DNA of 64,000 nt from Thalassia testudinum (Eukaryota > Streptophyta > Magnoliopsida > Alismatales > Hydrocharitaceae), in contig JAZHRO010000003.1 of the NCBI GenBank assembly GCA_037157565.1, positions 37,213,001 to 37,277,000 of the forward strand, in the 5' to 3' direction. The position numbers and the translations under genes were made by a program. A model generated the notes under the pieces. That model saw only the letters and a program-made list of their open reading frames with translations. It made no database searches and was not told the DNA's origin. Below, one piece after another: positions 45,546-57,696 of the stretch (within the stretch, counting starts at the first letter, position 1; every line of letters starts with the position of its first letter).

Positions 45546-48287
45546 TGATGAGAACCTCATCATGAACCCTAATTATCACATTTTAACCTAATAAAGTGAA
45601 CAAAAGCTCCTACATAACCTAAGGGAAGGCCTAATTCAGGGAATTGTTAATCTGAGAATAGAACATGACATAAGGGGTAAAACTATAATTTTACCATTAC
45701 AGTGCATCAACGGGATTTCTAAGGGTCTATACATAGGTCAAGTGGACTTAATAAGAGAAAAGTGAGATGGTTTGGTCAGAAAAGGGTTATGACAAAAGCT
45801 AGGAATTAAATGACATTCTGTAATCCTAAAACAAATCCACTTTAATTCATAAGGTTCCAGGTAATATAAAAATCAACTAAACCCTCTAAAATTCATGTAA
45901 AAATATCCCCTAGGGTTTAAAACCTTCAATTTGGCCTTTGGAACCTGTTTTGACCTAGATTGAGGTACATACCTAATTTTTGACCTAATTTGGGTTTTTA
46001 TCCAAAATTTCCTATCAAATGTTATCAAACCTAAAATCCAATTTCACCATTGGATTCCTTAGGTCAAAATTAGGTTTACACCAAAATTTGAACCTAAGGG
46101 AAGGTCGTCTTGACCCACTTTGCAATTTGGTCCTCAAAATTACTTTCTGACCCTTAACTTTTTGAAACCCTTGTGTTTACCCCCTCAACTTCCTGGTCAT
46201 TTTCTTCACTTCAGTCCTTCTGCCACCCGTAGCAGAAGGCCATACCTCCGGCGACTTTGCGCGGAGGATGGCGCCTGATCTGCATGGGGAGCCGGCCCTA
46301 GATTTGAAAGGGGAGCTCCCTGCGGAGCCCCCTACCGCATGGGCTGCTCCCCATGCCCTGAAGCTTGCCATACCTCACATGCAAACACATGAGAGGTATG
46401 GGTCTCCAGTCTGCCATACCTCCAGCGTGACCTTCCCGCCGCTCTCACGCACCTCCCGGACAGCCTTTGCCTATTTAAGGAGCAGCACTCCACGCCGCAT
46501 CCTTCATGCTCTAATTGGCCTGAGATACCCCTCCAATTCATCTCCTCCCAACTCCAGCCATCCACCCAGAGCTTCCAACGACTCTTCCTCTCCTCTCTCG
46601 TCGCTCTGCCATAGTACCAGTGCCAAAGCTACCTCCACCATCCTCTGTCGCATCACGCCGTACCAGCGGGCACCCTCTAACCCCTCCTCCTTATCGCCGT
46701 CTTCTTTCCCCAGGCGCCTTCGTCTCCGGCGACGACAGGCACCAGCCACTCGCCCTCTACCTCCCCCATTCAATCCTAGCCTACCAGATAAGTTGCCCTT
46801 ACTCCCCTCTTTATTTCCCCTCTGTCAATTTGTTCTTTCGACCCCTCGACTCCACTATCCACCATCACCATCTCCACCTCCGACCACCAACTCTGGCGAG
46901 GCCATTCCACCACCACAGACCATTCCACCCCTCGCTGACCAGTCCCTGAGCTTCACCACCTCCCATTGATCACCTCTCGCCCTTCCATTGACCGCACCAC
47001 CCACTGTAACCGCCCCCCGAACACACCCACCTACACGCACACAGTGTGCCCAAGGCACACACACACAGGCGTCTTCACGCCATGCTGATCCCTGGGCCAC
47101 CTTCGCCGTGCTCTGGCGAAGCCTGCCAAGCGTTCTGATAGGGCCACAAGGCCGTGTTCATGTTTGCAGGTCCAGAGCTACCTCCGCCATTGACATCGAG
47201 CTTAGAGCAAGATTGCAAGTAGCTCCAGATCTCACCAGCTCCTGGAGAGACCCCCAGGCAGTGCGGAATTGAGTCGCGCATGCATCCAGGCCTCTAATTA
47301 GCATCAAGGGACTCTGCAGCTTCACCAATTGAGGAGACCTTCTACTGTAAGCGGTCGCACAACAATGGTGGGACATTTATTCCCACCTCAAAAGCTGACG
47401 AGCAGGCGCAGACACTTAAATTGAAAAAGTGTCAGGGGCTTATCGCCTCCTAACATGGGGTGAGGTCCCCTTGCCCACTCACTGCCTCATCCACGCTCAC
47501 TCCTCCACGGATCTAGCTGACCTGACCCGATACCCATGCACACCTCGCCCACCACCGCATGCTGGTGGGCCTGGTCCAAGGCGCATATACCCGACCCGAT
47601 AACCCGACTGGCTCTGGGAAAGCAGTGACTTGAGAGAGAAATAGAGAGAGAGAGACACTAAGAGGGTAGGGGTAGGTTTTGCATAACCGTGCCTGTGCAG
47701 GGAAGAAGGAGAAAGCAGAAGCAGCTGCGAGGAGAGGAAGAGAAGAAGAAGAGGCACAACACAGAATGCAGAAGAGGAAGAGGCTGAAGACTTAGCCGTA
47801 GGAGCAGGAACTGAGGAAGAAGAAGGCACAGTGTAGAAGGAAAGAGGAGCTAAAGAAGAAGAAGAGAGAGCCAAAGAGGAAGAGAAGAAAAGAGAAGGAG
47901 GAAGTTGCCACAAAGAGGAAGGCCAAGCAAGAAGAAAAAGAAGAGAAAAAGAAGAAGCCAAGGGGAAGAAGCAGCAGCAGCAGTAGCCAAAGAGAAAGGA
48001 TGAACAAGAAGAAGACGTGCACTGTAGCAAATGCTACTTAAGGTATCTAATCCATAGAATCAGACAACTGGAAACAAAGCTGAAGAAAAGAGAGAGAGCA
48101 AAGAAGAAAAAGAAAAAAAAAAGTGAAGAAAAATTCTACTTTTATTCTCTACACTTTTTGTAAAGCATTACAATATTGTAAATTGTGATCCTTTTGCTTC
48201 TAAAAATCATATTTGCTCCCTAAGTTCGACCTAGGAAAATTTTCAAGTTTCGAGTAATAAATAAAATCAAATTGATAAGCACAATCA
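45546..48287 (+). repeat. E11: LTR of a plus-strand element
   Basis: The 3' edge is firm: ...AAGCACAATCA, then a primer site at 48293. The box GCTCCCTAAGTTCGACC is near 48212-48228. The 5' edge at TGATGAGAACC (45546) is inferred from where E10 similarity stops. TATA-like TATTTAAG is at 46472-46479. Purine-rich GA/AAG tract at 47640-48130. ORFs at 46268-46969 and 47497-48030 have low-complexity composition and are not called. Confidence 0.65.
47640..48130. repeat. Purine-rich (GA/AAG) tract in E11 LTR
   Basis: About 490 bp strongly biased to A and G on the plus strand, built of GAAGAAG and GAGAGA units, downstream of the TATA-like site and so probably transcribed. Confidence 0.85.
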
Positions 48288-48292
48288 ATTTT

Positions 48293-48311
48293 TGATGCTG
48301 TTGCCGGGGAG
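48293..48311 (+). other. E11 primer-binding site (tRNA-Asp)
   Basis: TGATGCTGTTGCCGGGGAG, complementary to the tRNA-Asp 3' end with two changes (TGGCGCCGTTGCCGGGG). Confidence 0.8.
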
Positions 48312-49169
48312 CAACGGGCATTTTAGAAGCTTCAAATCTCAATTTCTGATTTTATACTGACTTAATCTCTCTTTTGTTGTGCAGGAAAGGAAGGCAAGAA
48401 AAGACAAGCAGTCGCACAACAACCACACCAGAGGACAGGTAACCCTCAACCCTCTCTCTTAAGCCCCTCACATTCTAAAGAGAAAAAAAAAATAAAAGAA
48501 AAATGAATCTAGGGCTACCTGTCTTCCATACTTAGTAATTCACAAAGTTGCCTGATTTTTCCTTTTAACACATCTTAACTGCATATCCACTTAAGGTAAT
48601 TAAGGCTAAAAATTTCTTGATTGAGCCCTAGTTGCCCATTTCTGAGGTAACTAACTTGGACCAACTAGAGTCAACCTAGGATTCCAATCTAGGGTTTTCA
48701 GAGACACATCTTCTAAACAAAGAATTGAAAATTCCAAAAGAAGGTGTGCCTAAACCATTGTTTGAAAAGACCTATTTAAGAGAAACCCTAAGCAATCAGG
48801 CTCTTAATTTACTTGAACACTAAAAGAAAGGACCTAAGAAGCTCTCACAGGAACAAAGAGGTGAAGTTGATCCTTTGGATCAACCAACCTTTAAATTAGG
48901 TCACTTTTGCACACAAAAGGTTAAAGTTCAAGTGAAACCCTAAGCACCTTGATCTTAACTAAAAGTGGTAGACTTAAGAGGTCAAGGTCCCCATTCTGGT
49001 CTACCTAGAATCTCAGTGACAAGAGAGGTCAGGTGGGCGAAACCCTGTAACCTGTGGGGGCGCTCTACCGTGTAGGGGTCTTCGCGGGACTCACCCTCTC
49101 TGGCTGTCGTGGTAATTCGCAGGTGGAAGACCTTCTGATCAAGGGGTATGATAACACTGCATATGGGGG
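48312..49169 (+). other. E11 leader, cut by E12
   Basis: Non-coding. Sequence after the primer site, ending near a GGGGG at 49165-49169 where the E12 LTR begins. No gag is reached. Confidence 0.6.
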
Positions 49170-49582
49170 TGATAATTCTGTTAAATAGGGCCCATCTTAA
49201 GAATAAAAGGCACAACATAAGTAGAATGGGAGCATTGCATGCATCATATACTAAGATTGCTTATAAAATTGTATTAATGGCCATTTGTGTAAGCATTTGT
49301 CAAAGAAGGCCTCAGATGAGCAATTGGACCACACGGACGGATTCAAAACGACGAACGGAGTCCAACAGACTCAAAATCGGCCAAATCCGACATCCGGAGC
49401 TCCCACAATGGGCCCAAGAAGTTCTAACCATTGATCGGATGATCAACGGCCCTCGATGCACCACGTGGCACCCGCTCACGACGCGCCGCTTCCACCTTCA
49501 ACCGGAGATCAAATATCAGCAGTCGATCTCTAATCGGACGGTCGAGAACCGCGCGCATGCCTGCAGTCGCCGTGATAAAGCA

Positions 49583-49648
49583 GCGGGCGTGGCGCAGTGG
49601 TTAACGCGCACGCCCGCAACCACGCGACGCGGGATCGAGCCGCGCGGT
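49583..49648 (+). other. tRNA-like segment with A and B boxes in E12 LTR
   Basis: TGGCGCAGTGG (49590-49600) is a perfect A-box match and GGATCGAGCC (49632-49641) is close to a B box; the start spacing is 42 bp, the same as in E5. GC-rich arms flank both. It is not a complete tRNA by eye. Confidence 0.5.
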
Positions 49649-49828
49649 GTGGAAAATTAAAGACAGCGAGGCACGTGGCAAAATTGGGCCGCCCGATTAG
49701 CAGTGGGCGGCCAAGATAGCGACGCGCCCTCAGGTAGCGATCCCCCACGCATGCACGCACGCCGGGCGACGACGCCTACGCGCACACGCGCCCAAGGCGC
49801 GATCCAAGCGCACCCGGGGGAAGATCTC

Positions 49829-49855
49829 AGCCGTCCGATCTTCGATCGGACGGCT
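49829..49855. repeat. Perfect 12-bp-stem hairpin in E12 LTR
   Basis: AGCCGTCCGATC, loop TTC, then its exact complement. The arm GATCGGACGG recurs at 49531-49540 (AATCGGACGG) and in weaker form in E5. Confidence 0.85.
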
Positions 49856-50553
49856 CTCATGCCGCAACCACGGATCGAGAGTGAGGAAGAACGGTGCAGG
49901 CGAGCGACCGGCAGGCTGGGGGCTTCACCGACGCTTTTGGAAGGGTTTTAGCAACGTCCCGGATGTCGCTAAAACCCCTTCTTTTAGAAAGCCCTTCTCC
50001 CTATTTAAACCACCTCCAACCACTCATTCAAGGCATTCACTTCCCTTGCAACTACTCTACCCCTCTCTTAGCTAGCTTTAGGCCCCCTTGTAATCGCCAG
50101 AGATGACAAGCCACCGATGGAGTCTTCTCCACTGCCATGGCTGCCTCGCCGCTCTCCCCTTCTCTCACTCTCTTCCTCTCTTTTAAGCTTTCCTTTACTT
50201 ATGTTTAAGCATGTATCTAATATTGTAATCTGTGAACTAAAGCTGCATGATTAATGAAGTTATTTTCCATTCAGTTGTTTACTTTATTTCCTATTCAAGT
50301 TGCATGTTAAAGAAAGAAATGACTCTAACCCTAATCTCTCTCTCTCTATTTCTCTCTCGCTTTTCAACCGCACCTTTTCGTAAGCAAAACTCCGCGATTT
50401 CCATGACAACAAGTGATAAGCAAAACTTGGTTTTCACACCTCCCTGAGACCGACACTCGGACTCACCTCCGTTTCTTTAGTTTAAAATCAACGTTGCAAG
50501 TGCGAACTATAATGACACTTCATAACACATACGCACGAGCGCACGTCAGTTTT

Positions 50554-50572
50554 TGGTGCCGTTGCAGGGGAG
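50554..50572 (+). other. E12 primer-binding site (tRNA-Asp, degenerate)
   Basis: TGGTGCCGTTGCAGGGGAG, two changes from the tRNA-Asp complement, five bases from the LTR end. Confidence 0.85.
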
Positions 50573-51752
50573 GCACGGATTTATTTTGTCACTTCCATTC
50601 CACATCCATTCTCACATCATCTAATGCCTTGTTTCCTTTTTACTTGATGGTTGCAGGAATTCGGCGCTTGGACGGCGAAGCGACGCATCCCATGACTGTA
50701 ATAAGCGAGTAGGTGCAACAAGGATCGGTAGTGAGTAATTCTCTACTCATGGCTGTTTGCTTGCGTGAAAAAATTAAAAAAAAATTGTAAAAATTAAAAA
50801 AAATTGGCGTGATGTATGATTACTTGACCCACATCTTTAACACATCACCCAACAAAAAATGTACACTCTAACATTCTGAATAAATTCTTGGAGTGTCCTT
50901 TTCACTTTTTGAGTGGTGTTTGCGAAGCCACCATGGATTGACTTGGGCTGCACCACTCAACCCTAAAACTGACTCATCTAATAGAACCTGCGTGATCATT
51001 AGGATGAGTATATTAGGGTTTTAGAGCCTCTACACAATAAAAGGAAATCTACTTTCACCAAATTGTGTGCAAAACTTGACGTGCCCACTGAAACTTGTCT
51101 GAAAACATTAAGACACGTCAACCCTAAAAGACACTAAAGTAGGGATGAAACACTAAAAGACACCACATCGTAAAAAAGCCTTGCTTGAAAATCATGTTTT
51201 GATAAAATCACACACATTGAAAGTGGAAAATTAAGAGGCACCACCCCAATCAACGCCTCATCACATAACCCTAGCACAAGCACTATCCTAGCCCTTTAAA
51301 ATTGAGTAGACGTGCCCAAGGCAAGACTGAGTTAAGTCTCGAAAGGCGAGGTTTTGTTCGCTGGGCACTTGGCTTTCATTCCCTTGGTAGAATCTGGTGA
51401 CTAGGCTACGGGGCAGTGTCAAACGACCGCAGTTGTGGGGTCTACGAAACCAGAGGTGCAAGCCAAAGGAAGAACCTTCCCTACAATCCCCTCGTAATCA
51501 ACCTAGCCAGATTAGCCTTGGGAAGGGGAGTCCAGTGCTTACGGACTTAATCACCCTTTTTTGAGATTTCTAGGTTTCCTAAGGAATACAACATAAGGAC
51601 TAGGCTTGTTTGCTTGATTGAACACAATTCTCGCATCTGTCGCTCTCCGCATCCCTCCTGTTCTTCTCTAGTGCATGCACGGGAGACGCTTACTGCATCC
51701 CGAGTTGTTTGTTTTGGGACAGGAATCTAGGCGACGTGATTCTGTTAGGAAC
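50573..51752 (+). other. E12 leader
   Basis: Non-coding. It contains the conserved block GTGTCAAACGACCGCAG ... GAGGTGCAAGCCAAAGGAAG at about 51416-51475, shared with E4, E6 and E8. Confidence 0.75.
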
Positions 51753-53755
51753 ATGGCTGAACCTAGGGTAATGAGGCTGAGGATCAACCCCCACCAGACA
51801 CAATGGCCATCATCCAAGCCCAAATTAATGCAAACCACCGACATCAGCAACAACAAATCCACACCATCATGCAAGCCATACACCGGTTACAAAACCCACA
51901 AGAACAACCACCACCACCTTTCCAAGGCCCACAAGGGCAACCACCACTCGGTGTACCACCATTTCAGGATCAACCGAAACCCCTTCACGATTTTTATAAT
52001 CCTTCCGCTATCAGAGTCAAGCCACACCTTAGGATCCCCGAAGGGGGAGATGATTTTGAGCTAAAACCAAATGTCTTAAGTCTGATCCAAAGCCACTTCC
52101 ATGGAAGCTCAAATGAGGATCCCTTCTAGCATCTAGAGGATCTCGACCGCATAGCAGGAATTGTGAAACCTAGGAACATTAGCCTTGGCATTGTTCTAAT
52201 CAAGATGTTTCCCTTCTCATTAAGAGACAAGGCTTCTCACTGGCTTAGAACCCTAGGTAGACCCATCACCACCTGGGAAGAACTGTGCATTTTTAAAGAA
52301 ATTCTTCCCCATAGGAAAGACCAATGCCCTTAGAAGAGTTATTACTATCTTTACACTCTAGGGTGGGGAACAGTTCCATGAGGCGTGGGAAAGATTCAAT
52401 GAACTCTTGAGGAAATGCCCACACCACGAAGTACCAAGGTGGCAATTGGCCTAGATTTTCTACCACGGTCTGGACAGTAACCTATGGAACTTCGTCAATG
52501 CCTCAAGCGGGGGGAACTTCCTGAACAAGGACGAGGAGAGCGCGTTTGAGCTCTTTGAGTCTATGAGCGAGAATTCGCTCAACAATGCCTCCATGACCCA
52601 GTTTAACAGCTCCAGTCAACCTCATGGTGGGATTTATGAGGTACAAGCAAATTCTTGAATGGTTGACATGGACATCATTTCCAAGAAACTAGATCGAGTG
52701 GAATTGGTGGACAAAAAGATTGATGAGCTACCGAACTAGACCAGGAACCCCTTACAGACCTTCTCCCTAACAAAGGGAGCACATAATGTTGACCTGGTCC
52801 AGCCCTTAACCCAACTGAACCTGGAACAACCCCTGACCACGTTCCAGGGAGGGACCTTTTCTCCCTCAACCCTTGATTACTCTCTTCCCTCTCCATCGAC
52901 ATCGGCTATCCTTGAAGATGTGCAAGCTATCCAAGGTTATGCGAAACCTGACCCTTTCTCCAACACTTACAACACTGGCTGACGTAACCACCCCAACTTT
53001 GGTTGGACAAACCAGAAACCACCGCAATTCCAAAATCAGCCCAGTCCAAACTAGTAGCCACACTTGTCCCCTATCAGCAAGGACCACCAGTTAGACCCCA
53101 ATATAATCAGAATAGGGCGGTCCCTCCCCCATAAAACCAAATGGACACCCTAATAAAGATGATGGCTGACATGAACCAGAAACATCAGGAGGAAATGGCC
53201 TTGGTAAAGGGACAGTTAAGCCAACTCTTGGACTGTAAACAACAAGGATCCCTACCTTCTTAGCCACAACCGAACCCGCGAAACATAATTAACAAAGGCT
53301 CCAATTCGCAAGGGTTCCAAGGCAATCCCGGGCAGGCTCACATGGTCCAGCCAACCCCACAAACACCCCCTGGGTTTGGTGCTTCTGCATCCTCATCTTC
53401 TCAAGGATCAACCCATGGCCCCAATGCCTCTGCGAATGCGGTGACCTTGAGAAGCGGCACCAAAATCCAAGATCCCAAATGGCCGACTCTCCCTGAAACT
53501 TCACCCGCTGAAATAACCGACTCAGAAGAGGCACCAGAAAAACCCAAGGACCCAGAAATAGATCCAATCCACATTCAAACACCCTACCTTGAGGCCTTGG
53601 AAACAATCAAGAAAAGGAAGAATGTTGTGGAAACTGAGGAGCTTTTGGAGATCTTTAAGCAAGTACAGATTAATATTCCGCTCCTCGAAGCCGTCAAGCA
53701 CATCCCAGCTTACGCCAAGTTTTTAAAGGATGCCTGTACACCCAAGCGTAAGTGA
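51753..53755 (+). pseudogene. E12 gag (broken)
   Basis: Starts MAEPRVMRLR at 51753; a frameshift leads into a Gln/His-rich segment, then the capsid core: DDFELKPNVLSLIQSHFHG, stop, HLEDL, KMFPFSLRDKASHWLRTLGR, then FHEAWERFNELLRKCPHH and GNFLNKDEESAFELFESMS (52060-52620), with several stops and one shift. The C-terminus is open at 53342-53755: NAVTLRSGTKI, then QINIPLLEAVKHIPAYAKFL. Closest in the window to E13 gag. Confidence 0.9.
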
Positions 53756-54460
53756 AGACCTCAAGCACTGTGGTGTCAGACCCGAATAGGTTGTTAATAT
53801 GATGATTTTATCATTGAAGTGTGTATAGTGGTTAAGCTAAATCGGACTTAACCATCTCTTTACAAAATTTTTTTTACGTGGCCTATTTGATTTTATCTTG
53901 GTCACTTTCAGGCCCAGGGTCGAACTTAGGGAAGTAGGGTTACAAGTTAAGTTTCTAAGCCTTTCCTACAACGGGTCTCTTTCATTCGTTTATTGTGTTT
54001 TTGGTGTTTTTTTATTTAGATTTTTTTTCTGGTAATCTTTCTCCTTGAGGCACACCCTCAAAATTGGGTTCTTGGCTTTGACCCAAAATAGGGTTCCAAA
54101 ACGGGTCTTGTTATTCGCAAGATGGAGTACCTGCAAGTCAAAGATTATCTTTTTTCTTTTATATATATATATTTTATCTTTTACTAATAGGAAAGCGAAA
54201 CAGAAATAAAGTAAATATAGTATATATATAAGTATATATTATGTATATAAAGGGGTGGGGGTGGAGGCGGAGATGGAGTGTAGCACGGTGTCGACTCGGT
54301 CGTTGTCTAGAAAGACACAACCAACAAGACGAGGTGCTGCGTGGATTGTGGAATGGATGGTGGAAGATGTATGTGATCATGCTTTTTGTACGCGTGTATT
54401 GGGGAATATCAGCAACTGGTGCAAATATTCCCGCGATACCACGTATGGTAAATAATGTTA

Positions 54461-54697
54461 AAATAGATGTATATATATATATGTATGTAAATATATCTAT
54501 ATATATATATGGTTATAAATATATAGGTATATATATATGTATATATATGTAGTTATATATGTATATATCTATATGTATATATATATAGGTATGTAAATAT
54601 ATATGTAAGTATATGTATAGATAGATATATGTAGCTAGATATGTATATATATGTATATATAGTTATATAGATATATATATATATATGTATGTGTATG

Positions 54698-54730
<33 letters not shown>

Positions 54731-55003
54731 AAGTATATGTATATATATATGTATATATATATATAAATATATAGATGTATATATATATATATAGATATGT
54801 ATGTATATAGACTAATACATATTTATATAAGTACTAATATATGTTTAGATATATGTATAAATATATATATATGTATGTATATAAGTATATGTATATATGT
54901 ATATATATATATATATGTATACATATAAGTATATAGATATATATATATGTATGTATGTATACTAATACATAAGTATATAGGTGCTACTATATGTATAAAA
55001 ATA

Positions 55004-55042
<39 letters not shown>

Positions 55043-55130
55043 GTATATATATAGGTATATAAATATATGTATAGATATATATATCAATATATATATATGT
55101 ATACGTATATATATATGTATATGATAGTGT
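54461..55130. repeat. AT-rich microsatellite in E13 LTR
   Basis: About 670 bp of TA/TATG units, longer than the about 515 bp in E1, which accounts for much of the LTR length difference between the two copies. Confidence 0.95.
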
Positions 55131-56146
55131 ATAGGTGTGTGTGTGTGTGTGGAAGTGTGAGTGTATGTGTGTGTAAGCGTCGGTAAAGATAGTGCTGTGA
55201 GTGTTTTGAGAGAGAGTGAGAGAGAGAGAGAGCAGGAGAGATGGCTGGAGGTTAAGGCGTCTGAAGGCCAATGGCGTCGTCTGGAGGTCCTCAAGCGCAC
55301 GCGCAGGTGCGTATGCACATGAGGACGTGCGTGCTGGAGGGCAAGGGGCGCCGAGAGGAGACGCAGTGCACCGTGCTGTGTGAATGCTGGAGCGGGCACT
55401 CGCAGGCACGGGAGAAGGGAGCGGGCGAAGGCAGGCGCTGGGAGAGGGCTGGCGCACGAAGACGTACACGGGTGGGTACGGGCGACGTGGGCGGAGACGT
55501 GCAGGCGGGTGCGTGCACAGGCGAACGGCGGTAGCGGCGCACCGGGTGACCGGTAAAGTGAGAAGCTCACCGGTCACCCCACTGTAGCCACAGTATCGCG
55601 CAGACTCATGTGAACAGTGGCTATAGTGTAAGGCCGCGCTGCACAACCGGGTACGAGCGGTTGTGTGAGTGCAGACGGCTCGGCACGTGCAGTGGAGTGG
55701 CTTCGGCTGGTGGCTTGCGGGCGGAAGGTTGCGACAGAGCACGTGGAGAAGGCTGCTGGCATGCGCGGTGGAGGGCGAGGGTGATGGCTGCTTGCACGGT
55801 GGCTTGCGAGAGTTGGTAGGGGTGCGCGGAGAGGCTTGCGAGAGCTGGCAGGGGTCCGGTGAAGCATGGCCAGCCGAGCTTCACAGCTTGAAGCTTGCAA
55901 TAATGGCTGAAATGGTGTGAAGGTGAAAACAGGGAAGATGGCCACCATGCCCACCGGCTCTTTGAATAGCTGGGCGGTGGTGGTTTCACAGTGGTGGGTG
56001 CTCACCACAGTGAAGACTAATGTCCGCCAGGTGTCTCCGAGGAGGGCCGGCATGTGTAGGGAGTGGGAGGAGAGGACGGTGGCCTGGAAGTGTTGCGTTT
56101 GGTTTTTGAAGTTGGACCAGGCTGCCCATGAAGAAGAAGCCGCCCA

Positions 56147-56156
56147 CTTTATATAG
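56147..56156 (-). promoter_or_regulatory. TATA box of E13 LTR
   Basis: Minus strand CTATATAAAG, preceded by CCATGCACAGCC-type direct repeats upstream (56165-56215). Confidence 0.6.
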
Positions 56157-56531
56157 AAGATGAAAGCCATGCACGGCCATGCCCTGGCTGTGCATGGCTC
56201 AGGCATGGCCTTGGCAGGGAGAAGTCTGCTGTGGCTGGCAGGGAGAGGGATGGAGAGCAGGGAATGGCGTGAGAAGAAGTTGCCCCATGCAGCAGTGGGA
56301 AGCATTTCAAAAATCAAGTGGAAAAAATAAAAAGATGGTGGATTTTGCAGAGATACACTTGAGGAAAAAATGTAATCGCGAGGCCATTTTATTTCACTCT
56401 CCTCCCTTCTTAATTAAATGCATGCATGCATGTATTTTTACAATGCAACTATGGAGACCTAATATGCATTGGTAATGCTAGGAAATAGCACAAGACGGGA
56501 CAATTGCTGGCGTATTTTTGCAGTGCAGTCA

Positions 56532-57696
56532 TACCCCCATGCCTATCTTTTGCTAGTCCCTAGCAAAAGATTTTTTTGTATTGTATTTAGAAATGATCTT
56601 TAAGCTGAAGATTTTCTCATGAGGCAACATAGGTGTGTTTATTGTTGGATATTGTGAGAACCAATTGTAGAGAAGACTACCAGTACTTTAAGTCTCACAT
56701 GACATAGATCATCTCTCGACTAACTAGGACTCTTGATATTTAAACCTTAAGTATGATTTCCAGGATCCAGGAGGTTTTTGCCATACTCGAGAGCTCAAGA
56801 GATTATGGCTTGTTCATAGTGAAGGATCAAGACTAACTAGATGAACATTAAGACTCAAGCCCAGGGTTTCACGAATTTTTAAGTATAGGTTGGTCCTAGT
56901 TTCAAGTCGTGTTTTCAGATTGACCCCTAAGAAGATGATGGAAAACTCAACTCCCATTTTCTGACATTTGTGGCTCACAGGAAAATAGGGTATTTGCGAC
57001 TTGCCCTGAAGAACTTTTTATGGTAGATATTTGCAGACATTTGCGAGATATACTGACTTATTTGCAACTTTTTTTTTGAAATACGTGCCAGTATATCTCT
57101 TACAACATTATTTGGAGGAGCACACTTTCCGTTTTGGTGGGAGAGTTCTTTCTTGGTGGAAAGAGTCGCTCCTAAACACCAGACTAAAGCTTGGGATAAA
57201 AAGTCTACCTGTGCGCACAGGTAAGGACTCCACCTTCCCTAATGAACACTAGGGTTGGATCTTATGTTCACCTGGTCTTTCCTGATATGTGTAGTGTGAA
57301 CCAAGTTTACTTAAGCTCTCAAGTAGAAGCAAACCAATGGATCCTGTACTGGTGTCTCAGGTACAAGAATACGTCCTTAGTTAGGAGTGATTCAGATCTA
57401 TCTTGTCAATGCTCAAGTGAATTAAGCCAAGCCTGAGCGAATCAAGCTTCTGTGGCCTGGAAAGTTTTCAAAACAGAGGTTGAATATCCATAAACACTTA
57501 TTGTATTTTTGTTTCAGCTTTCAGATCATTACTAAACACCATTTTTTTATTATTATTAATATATATATTATATATGTATATATATTTTTTTTTCTTTTTC
57601 TTTTTCTTGCATATTTATAAATAGGTGGGAACTACATGATACCATAAAATACCCAGATCCTATGGATGCCTATCCACCCCCCCATGCCAAACAATG
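56532..57696 (-). other. E13 polypurine tract and 3' untranslated region
   Basis: Terminal tract TACCCCCATGCC at 56532-56543 (plus view) followed by TTTTGCTAGTCCCTAGC; internal polypurine-like box CCACCCCCCCATGCC with ATGTCCTCATATGCA at 57674-57713. Non-coding, with a T-rich tract at 57540-57610. Confidence 0.8.

Larger units (their letters stand above)
49170..50548 (+). repeat. E12 5' LTR
   Basis: Start TGATAATTCTG (moderate confidence), end GCGCACGTCA. It is related to the E4/E5 LTRs: GCATTGCATGCATCAT near its start and a GGATC..ACGACG..GGAGTC segment. Contents: tRNA-like segment (49583-49648), a 12-bp-stem hairpin (49829-49855), TATA-like TATTTAAA (50002-50009), and the box ACCTCCCTGAGACCGACA (50438-50455). 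Confidence 0.75.
49170..53773 (+). mobile_element. E12: 5' part of a plus-strand Athila-type element (LTR, leader, gag)
   Basis: LTR, tRNA-Asp-like primer site, leader and most of gag in order on the plus strand; cut by E13 at 53773/53774 immediately after the gag C-terminal motif AYAKFLKDACT. Protease and RT are lost from the window. Confidence 0.85.
53774..56531 (-). repeat. E13 3' LTR
   Basis: Plus view TGTCAGACCCGAATAGG ... GTGCAGTCA. It aligns with the E1 LTR. Contains the AT microsatellite, GT/GA tracts, a TATA box on the minus strand (56147-56156), and CATGCATG near 56417. Several long ORFs (such as 54962-55742 and 55574-56317) are products of composition and are not conserved in E1. 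Confidence 0.85.

Noticed and set aside
45123..45548. Pro/Ser/His-rich ORF of 141 codons
   Set aside because: Lies entirely within the E10 LTR, downstream of its TATA box; low complexity and homologous LTRs do not keep the frame.
46268..46969. 233-codon Pro/Ser-rich ORF
   Set aside because: Inside the E11 LTR, overlapped by other long ORFs in both strands; composition-driven and no recognisable domain.
47497..48030. Leu/Ser/Phe-rich minus-strand ORF that looks like a membrane protein
   Set aside because: It is the complement of a GA/AAG purine tract; the apparent hydrophobicity is a composition artefact.
55574..56317. 247-codon ORF in the E13 LTR as a possible host gene
   Set aside because: It covers the LTR TATA box and direct repeats; the E1 LTR at the same place has no such frame.
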